Shown piece after piece: positions 1-4,997 of a stretch of 8,246 nucleotides of DNA. The stretch is from Chloroflexi bacterium RBG_16_51_16 (lineage in GTDB: Bacteria; Chloroflexota; Anaerolineae; Anaerolineales; Villigracilaceae), in the NCBI GenBank assembly GCA_001796785.1, contig MGNL01000102.1, positions 1 to 8,246 of the forward strand, in the 5' to 3' direction. Position numbers and translations under genes: made by a program. The first letter of the stretch is position 1. Each line of letters begins with the position of its first letter. The notes under the pieces were generated by a model, which worked only from the letters and a program-made list of their open reading frames with translations, did no database searches and was not told the origin of the DNA.

Positions 1-2
1 CC

Positions 3-749
3 CATTGGCTCTTCATGCTCCTGTTTGGTCTCACTTTGGCGACCTTTAATTCTGCCTGGACATTTTCCGTCCAATTCAATGGCGCCGCGATCGGAACGGT
101 TTTAGCTTACAGTTCACCGGCCTTTACCGCTTTGATAAGCCGTTGGCTGTTATCCGAAAAAATTACCGGCGTGAAGATCATTTCGATCGTTTTAACGATC
201 ATTGGGATTATCCTGGTCGCCCAGGCTTACGAGCCAACCGCATGGAGGCTCAATCCGCTCGGCATCTTGTTTGGACTCCTTACAGGTTTAATGTTTGCCA
301 TCTACAGCCTGTTCGGCAAACAGGCAGCTGAAAAATCGATCAATTCCTGGACAACCTTGCTATATAGTTTTGGTATAGGTGCGGGATTCCTGCTTATTTT
401 CAATGTCGTCTCGGATATTTTTTTTAATCAATCTCCCTTATCTAATCTCTTTTGGCTTGGAGCATCCTTTGATGGCTGGATGATTCTTCTGCTGCTCGCA
501 CTCGGTCCTACCATTGGTGGATTCGGGTTGTATATCATGAGCCTCGGTTATCTACCAGCTACGGTGGTCAACCTGATCGCCGCCGCTGAACCAGCCTTCA
601 CTGCGGTTTGGGCGTATCTGTTATGGGGTGAACAGCTCAAATCCATACAGCTATTAGGAGCAGGATTGATTTTGATGAGTGTCATCCTCCTAAGATTGAA
701 GGCGGAATCTGACGTAATCGGCGGGAAATCATCGACCTTTACAAAGTAG
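3..749 (+). CDS. EamA/DMT-family transporter, 5' end cut by window edge
   Basis: This is a multi-pass inner-membrane protein of the drug/metabolite transporter superfamily (EamA), whose members export or import small metabolites; the substrate cannot be told from sequence. The frame is open from base 3 (His-Trp-Leu-Phe before the first ATG at 15), so the true start lies upstream. The visible 248 codons fall short of the usual roughly 300 residues. Two EamA repeats are recognisable. The end of the first has the Tyr-Ser-Ser-Pro-Ala-Phe-Thr-Ala segment followed by a Leu-Leu-Ser-Glu motif. The complete second repeat starts near Asn-Pro-Leu-Gly and ends with Ala-Glu-Pro-Ala-Phe-Thr-Ala-Val-Trp and Leu-Trp-Gly-Glu. 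Hydrophobic helices fill almost the whole chain, with a short polar tail after the last one. It ends in TAG, 137 nt before the next gene, and is probably not part of the redox operon. Confidence 0.9.
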   Translation, partial: HWLFMLLFGLTLATFNSAWTFSVQFNGAAIGTVLAYSSPAFTALISRWLLSEKITGVKIISIVLTIIGIILVAQAYEPTAWRLNPLGILFGLLTGLMFAIYSLFGKQAAEKSINSWTTLLYSFGIGAGFLLIFNVVSDIFFNQSPLSNLFWLGASFDGWMILLLLALGPTIGGFGLYIMSLGYLPATVVNLIAAAEPAFTAVWAYLLWGEQLKSIQLLGAGLILMSVILLRLKAESDVIGGKSSTFTK

Positions 750-817
750 CTCAGAAGTAATAATTCCCTCAGGTTTTGTATCAAATTAGGACAATCTAGG
801 CATTAATGCACGATTTA

Positions 818-841
818 CAGGTGTGTAATATCACTAACCTG
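818..841. promoter_or_regulatory. Imperfect dyad, possible operator
   Basis: CAGGTGTG is followed by a six-base centre (TAATAT) and then CAC-TA-ACCTG. The half-sites CAGGT and ACCTG and the inner GTG and CAC are complementary, with two unpaired bases on the right side. The dyad lies 16 nt upstream of the TATAAT box and so covers the expected -35 region, a common place for a regulator site. No known operator consensus was recognised. The element could equally be chance or a weak RNA hairpin. Confidence 0.3.
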
Positions 842-857
842 CCACTATCCAGCCGCC

Positions 858-863
858 TATAAT
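858..863 (+). promoter_or_regulatory. Candidate -10 box of the redox operon
   Basis: A perfect TATAAT lies 23 nt before the ATG at 887 in the only sizeable gap upstream of the five-gene run. At 17-bp spacing the -35 position reads TAACCT, a poor match to TTGACA. The promoter would therefore need an activator, such as one bound at the 818-841 dyad, or be weak. The implied RNA start near 870 leaves a leader of only about 17 nt, just enough for the GGAGG ribosome site at 877. Confidence 0.35.
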
Positions 864-876
864 TCCCTTGATTTAT

Positions 877-882
877 GGAGGT
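877..882 (+). promoter_or_regulatory. Strong ribosome binding site that fixes the start at 887
   Basis: GGAGGT ends 4 nt before the ATG at 887. It overlaps the upstream in-frame ATG at 875, so it cannot serve that codon. This supports the shorter lipoprotein with a normal signal peptide. Confidence 0.75.
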
Positions 883-886
883 GTAT

Positions 887-1327
887 ATGTTCTGTCGATG
901 GCGTGCAGTCTTATATGCATTTTGTCTAACAGTCTTTGCTGCGATTACCTTGGCAGCTTGCAGCCAGCCCGACTCGCCTGCTTACCATCTTGCATCTCTA
1001 GATGCACTACCTCCGGAATTGCACGCACAACCCACAAGTGTACAGGAGGCGTATCGATTCGCGATAGCCAATCCTGAAATCCTCAAACAAGTACCTTGCT
1101 ATTGCGGATGTGGATCGATCGGACACACGAGTAATTATCAGTGTTATGTTCTGGACGAAAATCCGAATGGCATAATCCAAATCGACAACCATGCTCTGGG
1201 TTGCAGTATCTGTGTGGATATCACCCGGGATGTCATGCGTATGCTCGACGAGGGAAAATCGATTCCTGATATCAAAGCTTATGTTGATTCCACATATTCG
1301 AAATATGGCCCCTCGAATATGCCTTAA
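887..1327 (+). CDS. PCYCGC-motif lipoprotein
   Basis: This is a secreted lipoprotein of 146 residues. A signal peptide (hydrophobic core residues 8-24) ends in a Leu-Ala-Ala-Cys lipobox, giving a lipidated Cys25. The mature part carries the family signature Pro-Cys-Tyr-Cys-Gly-Cys-Gly (Cys71, 73, 75), then Cys86 and a Gly-Cys-Ser-Ile-Cys-Val-Asp pair (Cys106, 109). These six cysteines are the conserved set of PCYCGC proteins. The family has no firmly established function; metal or redox chemistry on the outer face of the membrane is plausible from the cysteines. The start at 887 is preferred over an in-frame ATG at 875 because GGAGGT at 877-882 is a good ribosome site for 887 and would lie inside the coding region of the longer form. 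It is the first gene of the run, 27 nt ahead of the CuA protein. Confidence 0.88.
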   Translation: MFCRWRAVLYAFCLTVFAAITLAACSQPDSPAYHLASLDALPPELHAQPTSVQEAYRFAIANPEILKQVPCYCGCGSIGHTSNYQCYVLDENPNGIIQIDNHALGCSICVDITRDVMRMLDEGKSIPDIKAYVDSTYSKYGPSNMP

Positions 1328-1354
1328 CTGCTCACAGAAAAAGATAATTTATCG

Positions 1355-1894
1355 GTGTGGCGAATTGGAATGAACCCAACGAACCTGCGAAATTTCATTG
1401 CTTCTCGAACAGGAAAACAATTGGCATGGATCCTAATTATCAGCTCCGGGTTGCTTATAGCCTTTGCACCCCTACCAGACTTTTCGCGTTCAGCTCCACA
1501 AACCCACTTTATTAGGATCGAAGCAAACAAATTTGCCTACCAGCCTGCTCAGCTGCATGTCAATCCGGGCGATATCGTAACGATCGAGCTGGCAAGCACG
1601 GATGTTGTGCATGGTTTGTACCTGGACAGCTACGATCTCGCCGTTCAATCTGATCCGGGTCAAACAGCAACTCTCACCTTCATCGCTGATAAAACCGGCT
1701 CTTTTCGTTTCCGTTGTAATATCACTTGCGGCGCATTGCATCCATTCATGATTGGAAAATTTACGGTTGGCGTAAATCAATGGCTTTATCGCGGGTGGAG
1801 CCTTGCGATATTGATCGTCTTTGGAATTCTTGCTTCAACACATGGATGGCGAAGAAACAACACATTTAATATCATCTCCATCGTACAAAAATGA
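1355..1894 (+). CDS. Membrane-anchored CuA-type cupredoxin, two TM helices
   Basis: This 179-residue protein has a hydrophobic N-terminal helix (about residues 22-40), a single extracytoplasmic cupredoxin domain (about 50-140) and a second hydrophobic helix (about 147-165) with a basic tail. The domain holds a complete set of side-chain ligands for a binuclear CuA centre: His86 in Asp-Val-Val-His-Gly, then Cys121-x3-Cys125-x3-His129-x2-Met132. CuA centres shuttle single electrons in cytochrome oxidase subunit II and N2O reductase. Here the residue two after the first Cys is Ile, not the Glu usual in oxidase subunit II or the Trp of N2O reductase. No oxidase subunit I gene is nearby, so this is not an ordinary CoxB. 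The start is uncertain: GTG at 1355 or ATG at 1370 (five residues shorter), neither with a strong ribosome site. The TGA stop shares bases with the next gene's ATG. Confidence 0.87.
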   Translation: MWRIGMNPTNLRNFIASRTGKQLAWILIISSGLLIAFAPLPDFSRSAPQTHFIRIEANKFAYQPAQLHVNPGDIVTIELASTDVVHGLYLDSYDLAVQSDPGQTATLTFIADKTGSFRFRCNITCGALHPFMIGKFTVGVNQWLYRGWSLAILIVFGILASTHGWRRNNTFNIISIVQK

Positions 1895-3282
1895 CCTTGA
1901 CCTCGATCAACAACCATCCTCTTGTCAACAAACTGCTGACCAATCGCTGGCCTCAATTTATTCTTCAGGCATTGCTCCTGGCTGCTTTCCTCTTCACAAT
2001 CCTTTCAGGCTGGATCGGTACACCTGTTGGAAGCCATAATTTTGGTATCGTTTTTCTCTGGATTACCTGGTGGGCTTTACTTATCCTGGTCGCGGTTCCA
2101 TTTTTTGGCCGAGGCTGGTGTTCGATTTGCCCCATACCCCTTCCGGGTGAATGGCTCCAGAGAGGCAATCTTCTCGGGAAGAAAAGCGAAGCTGGCAGAA
2201 GTCAAGTTAGTAAGGCAATTGATGGAATTGGATCTTCGGAAGCCCCCTCACCTCAAGAAACGATCCACCGGCGATGGCCCAGAGTCTTTCGCAATATTTG
2301 GCTCCAGAATGGGTCCTTCCTCCTGCTTGGTTTGTTTTCTCCGATCATTCTCACCTCCCCACAAGTAACTGCTGTCGTCCTGGCATTAATGCTCGTGCTG
2401 GCATTCGCCACGAGCATATTTTTTGAGCGCCGTTCATTCTGCCGCTACCTTTGTCCGGTCAGCGGCTTCATTGGTTTATATTCTCAAGTATCGCCCCTCG
2501 AGCTCCGCATCCGAAACAAGCAGGACTGTGTCACCTGCCTGGGAAAACCTTGCTATAACGGATCGACCACAGGGTATGGCTGTCCATGGGGTGTCTTTCC
2601 AGCAGGTCTGCAAAAGAATACGAACTGCGGCCTTTGCCTGGAGTGCGTGCGTGTATGCCCGAAAAATAACATCTCGATCAACCTGCGAAGCTTCGCCACG
2701 GACTTGGAACGGCCTCTAACGCGAATGGATGAGGCGTATAAAAGTTTTATCATGCTTGGCTCTGCAATGACGTATGCAGCCGTGCTGCTTGGTCCATGGG
2801 GCGCATTGAAGCTTCATTCTTACGCGGTGTTCACCCCGGGTTGGATGGTTTATGCCGTTGCATTTCTTGGTTTGAATCTGGCGATCCTGCCGGGTCTGAT
2901 GTTCAGTTTGATGAAATTGAACCCAAAGGGAGCAAGTCCGCGGGCCAGCTTTACCGCCTTTTCAACAATCCTGATCCCCCTGGGTCTCATGTTCTGGCTT
3001 GCATTCAGTCTCTCGTTTCTGGCATCCAATGTATCTTATATTGGAATTTCCCTTTCTGATCCATTGGGTTGGGGATGGAACCTCATCGGCACTGCTGGCC
3101 TGGGATGGCGGCCAATTGGTGGATTCTTCATTCAGCCCCTCCAGGTGCTGTCGCTAGTCGGCGGTTTAGGCTGGTCGACCCAACTCGCCATCAAGATGGC
3201 CAAAGTGCAAAACGTCTCTCCCCTACCTGCGATCATTTTTTGTCTTCTCACGACCTTAATCATGTTATGGCTGATAACGTGA
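1891..3282 (+). CDS. NapH/NosR-type membrane polyferredoxin (4Fe-4S)
   Basis: This 463-residue membrane protein resembles NapH and the C-terminal half of NosR, which pass electrons across or along the membrane to periplasmic reductases. Hydrophobic helices lie near residues 22-40, 52-72, 142-175, and in several segments from about 287 to the C-terminus. Cysteine motifs in order are Trp-Cys77-x2-Cys80-Pro; Phe-Cys184-x3-Cys188-Pro; Cys213-x2-Cys216-x4-Cys221 with Cys231-Pro; and Cys246-x2-Cys249-x2-Cys252-x3-Cys256-Pro. The last is a classical 4Fe-4S ferredoxin motif, and the third is a second, less regular cluster site. The N-terminal FMN-binding domain of NosR is absent. The ATG overlaps the preceding stop in an ATGA arrangement and no ribosome site is visible, so translation is probably coupled. 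The flanking CuA proteins are its likely electron partners; the exact direction and acceptor are unknown. Confidence 0.87.
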   Translation: MTLTSINNHPLVNKLLTNRWPQFILQALLLAAFLFTILSGWIGTPVGSHNFGIVFLWITWWALLILVAVPFFGRGWCSICPIPLPGEWLQRGNLLGKKSEAGRSQVSKAIDGIGSSEAPSPQETIHRRWPRVFRNIWLQNGSFLLLGLFSPIILTSPQVTAVVLALMLVLAFATSIFFERRSFCRYLCPVSGFIGLYSQVSPLELRIRNKQDCVTCLGKPCYNGSTTGYGCPWGVFPAGLQKNTNCGLCLECVRVCPKNNISINLRSFATDLERPLTRMDEAYKSFIMLGSAMTYAAVLLGPWGALKLHSYAVFTPGWMVYAVAFLGLNLAILPGLMFSLMKLNPKGASPRASFTAFSTILIPLGLMFWLAFSLSFLASNVSYIGISLSDPLGWGWNLIGTAGLGWRPIGGFFIQPLQVLSLVGGLGWSTQLAIKMAKVQNVSPLPAIIFCLLTTLIMLWLIT

Positions 3283-4298
3283 ATCAACAAACCCCATCAA
3301 ATTCAGTTCGAATACAGCCATGGTCTCATGATTGGCAGGAAATCATAGCCCGGCTTTTCGTAATGACGCTGCTGATTGTGGTGCTCGCCGTACCAATATT
3401 GAAATTCTTACCGAAAGAATCGCTTGAGGTGCATTCAAGCCAGGCTTTAACCAGCGGCTGGGATCCGGATGTGATCCATGCCGAGGTCGGTCAACCCCTG
3501 CATTTGCGATTCACATCCGATGATGTCGTGCACGGCTTTGGTATTGGTCAGATGGATTTTTCACCGGTAGAGATCCTACCCGGTGAATGGACTGAGACAA
3601 CCCTCTTATTCGATAAACCAGGGATTTATACATATTACTGTACTCGCTGGTGTGGGAAGGATCACTGGCGAATGCGCGGCACACTGGAAGTGGGAGAAAC
3701 GAATCCGGTCAGCCCGCCTGCTGACTTACCGCTCTACCTAACTCTTGGTCTAGATCTGGATGCACCTCATCCTTCACCGGTCATCCCTGCAAATAAACCC
3801 TCTGCTGCAACAGGTTCTGAACTCCTGGCAACGGCATCCGGATTTAATGAATATCTATCGAAAGACTACTATCGGATCCACTCCCCGTTTGAGGTATATG
3901 ATGGACTTCGCGATACGGTTTATTCAGACAGCGAACGTTGGTCGATCGTAGCGGCCATCTGGAGATCAAACACCTCGTCTGAAAAACTGGCTGAAGGCAA
4001 GGGACTATTTACAGAAAATTGTGCAGCCTGCCATGGAAAAAATGGAGCAGGAGATGGAGTATTCTCCGATGATCTTGAAGCACAGGGAAGCCCGGCCATG
4101 GATGACCAGCATGGAATTAAGAAACCAGCCTCCCTTAATGACCCGAGTTCCATCCTGGGAGCGAGTCCGGCAATCTTACAAGGGAAAATTACCCGGGGAG
4201 GCATGGGTACGGGCATGCCCATGTGGGGTGTGATTTTTACTGAAGATCAAATTTGGAATTTGGTAGCCTATATTTATTCATTTATTTTTATTTATTAA
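3267..4298 (+). CDS. Membrane-anchored CuA cupredoxin-cytochrome c fusion
   Basis: This 343-residue protein has one N-terminal TM helix (about residues 28-48), a CuA cupredoxin domain (about 65-143), a Pro-rich spacer region (about 145-235) and a C-terminal class I cytochrome c domain (about 240-340). CuA side-chain ligands are His89, Cys125, Cys129, His133 and Met136. The haem site is Cys252-Ala-Ala-Cys255-His256, and Met317 in Gly-Met-Pro-Met-Trp is the likely distal ligand. The order recalls subunit II of caa3 oxidases, but with one TM helix and Arg rather than Glu two after the first CuA Cys. It probably hands electrons from the membrane side to a soluble or surface acceptor. The start is ATG at 3267, overlapping the previous gene by 16 nt; GTG at 3279 (GTGA overlap with that gene's stop) is an equal alternative. 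The open frame extends further upstream but runs inside the polyferredoxin gene. The C-terminus is oddly AT-rich and aromatic. Confidence 0.87.
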   Translation: MADNVNQQTPSNSVRIQPWSHDWQEIIARLFVMTLLIVVLAVPILKFLPKESLEVHSSQALTSGWDPDVIHAEVGQPLHLRFTSDDVVHGFGIGQMDFSPVEILPGEWTETTLLFDKPGIYTYYCTRWCGKDHWRMRGTLEVGETNPVSPPADLPLYLTLGLDLDAPHPSPVIPANKPSAATGSELLATASGFNEYLSKDYYRIHSPFEVYDGLRDTVYSDSERWSIVAAIWRSNTSSEKLAEGKGLFTENCAACHGKNGAGDGVFSDDLEAQGSPAMDDQHGIKKPASLNDPSSILGASPAILQGKITRGGMGTGMPMWGVIFTEDQIWNLVAYIYSFIFIY

Positions 4299-4356
4299 GA
4301 TTCTGATATTGGTTTCATGTCAAAGAACCTGGTAAATTAATTATAATGGAGTGAAT

Positions 4357-4809
4357 ATGCCTCATAGAAATAAAAATTTTAAAAGACAATTCCCGTGGCC
4401 CTTTGTTGTATTCGGGGTTATTTTGCTGGTAACCGCCGTCTTTCTCTACTCGAATCTAAACCAAGACAAGGGAACACCGTCTCTGGCTTTAAACACAGAG
4501 TTGATCGATTTTGGAGATGTTAAACTCGATGATTCACGCGCCTTTACAATAAATATCACGAATACAGGTAATGGTACGCTGAAGTTCAGAGAAAAACCAT
4601 ATATAGAAATACGGGAAGGTTGCTGACCGCCTGAATTGACCATCAGTTCGATGGTCCTCGATCCAGGTGAGAGCGCGGTTATTGAGTCAACACCATTCAT
4701 GATGCATGCAGGAATGGAAGGCATGCACAATTTCGCAGTCCATTTGATCACCAATGACCGTTCCCAACCCGATAAGATTGTTACCGTCTTATCGAATTGG
4801 GTACCCTAA
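4357..4809 (+). CDS. Candidate selenoprotein: DUF1573-like membrane-anchored protein with Cys-Sec motif
   Basis: Read through the in-frame TGA at 4624, this gene encodes 150 residues: an N-terminal TM anchor (about 15-32), then an Ig-like DUF1573-type domain with Ile-Asp-Phe-Gly-Asp-Val at 50-55 and Ile-Thr-Asn-Thr-Gly-Asn-Gly at 67-73. Next come Glu-Gly-Cys89-Sec90-Pro-Pro and a Leu-Asp-Pro-Gly-Glu strand at 101-105. A Met/His-rich stretch follows (Met115, Met116, His117, Met120, Met123, His124), then Thr-Asn-Asp near 132-134. DUF1573 proteins commonly carry cysteines at the equivalent point before the Pro-Gly strand, so Sec would stand where Cys is expected. The frame after TGA is open to TAA at 4807 and a SECIS-like hairpin follows the TGA. 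ATG 4357 is chosen because GGAG at 4348-4351 lies 5 nt before it; GTG 4351 overlaps that site. It lies 58 nt after the cytochrome gene. A nonsense mutation is the main alternative; function is unknown. Confidence 0.72.
4624..4626 (+). other. In-frame UGA, proposed selenocysteine codon 90
   Basis: TGA follows a TGC Cys codon and precedes Pro-Pro codons. Other genes here (the CuA cupredoxin, the polyferredoxin, the glycosyltransferase) end at TGA and use TGG for Trp, so a general reassignment of UGA is unlikely. The change from a Cys codon (TGC or TGT) is one base, which suits either Cys-to-Sec conversion or a point mutation. The hairpin just downstream favours Sec. Confidence 0.7.
4630..4667 (+). 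promoter_or_regulatory. SECIS-like hairpin downstream of the UGA
   Basis: GACCATC (4638-4644) and GATGGTC (4650-4656) form a perfect 7-bp stem with the loop AGTTC. The stem begins 11 nt after the UGA and the loop 18 nt after it, with G as the second loop base followed by U. This meets the general description of bacterial SECIS elements that bind the elongation factor SelB. CCTG at 4630-4633 can also pair with CAGG at 4664-4667 around an internal loop, giving a hairpin of about 38 nt, similar in overall size to known examples. The element lies wholly inside coding sequence, as bacterial SECIS elements do. Confidence 0.68.
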
Positions 4810-4841
4810 TTTATTAGTCGTATCTTGATCTCAATTACAAA

Positions 4842-4875
4842 CCCTCCCAATAACCCCCCTTTTCTCTAAGCCCCC
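4842..4875 (-). other. C-rich tract, possible G-quadruplex on the minus strand
   Basis: Four C runs (4842-4844, 4846-4848, 4854-4859, 4871-4875) give four G runs on the minus strand, with loops of 11, 5 and 1 nt in minus-strand order. It lies between the ends of two converging genes. The long loop makes folding uncertain, and no function is implied by position alone. Confidence 0.3.
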
Positions 4876-4898
4876 GAGTTCCAGATTGAGCGGAGGTC

Positions 4899-4925
4899 AG
4901 ATAAGCGGATGTTATCCGCTTATCT
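4899..4925. terminator. Perfect 12-bp hairpin between convergent genes
   Basis: AGATAAGCGGAT and ATCCGCTTATCT are exact reverse complements separated by GTT. The hairpin sits between the TAA of the selenoprotein candidate (4809) and the end of the minus-strand YHYH gene (4998). That is the right place for a terminator acting in both directions. No T run follows on either strand, so it is not a canonical intrinsic terminator. It may block exonucleases, depend on other factors, or be a palindromic repeat. The rest of the 4810-4997 gap shows no gene. Confidence 0.5.
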
Positions 4926-4963
4926 CACAGGGTCGCGATTTCCTGGTGCATTTACATCGAATG

Positions 4964-4986
4964 GTTTCCAAATTGATCGTGGAAAC
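4964..4986 (-). terminator. Weak hairpin just past the end of the YHYH gene
   Basis: GTTTCCA (4964-4970) and TGGAAAC (4980-4986) can form a 7-bp stem around a 9-nt loop, 12 nt beyond the last base of the YHYH gene on its strand. The loop is long, the stem AT-rich and no U tract follows, so a terminator role is only possible. Confidence 0.25.
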
Positions 4987-4997
4987 TTGACTAGGTC

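Noticed and set aside
3069..3266. Longer N-terminal extension of the CuA-cytochrome gene
   Set aside because: It runs wholly within the polyferredoxin gene in another frame, looks like no known domain, and would put about 66 extra residues before the clear TM anchor. The start at 3267 or 3279 fits the overlapping style of the operon.
4270..4300. AT-rich ATTTATT repeats at the end of the cytochrome gene
   Set aside because: They encode the short aromatic C-terminal tail of the cytochrome domain, and the repeat is too short and simple to call an element.
4342..4347. TATAAT just before the selenoprotein candidate
   Set aside because: A transcription start about 7 nt downstream would fall within a few bases of the start codon and remove the ribosome site from the RNA. 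No good -35 box is present, and the TATAAT is probably chance in an AT-rich gap.
4357..4626. Treating the DUF1573-like gene as a complete small protein ending at the TGA
   Set aside because: The domain would be cut in the middle of its fold, just before the conserved Pro-Gly strand. The downstream frame is intact and family-like, and a SECIS-like hairpin follows.
4357..4809. Treating the DUF1573-like gene as a pseudogene
   Set aside because: It cannot be excluded, but there is only one stop, no frameshift, a good ribosome site, and a hairpin matching SECIS rules at the right distance. Selenoprotein is the better reading until the genome is checked for Sec machinery.
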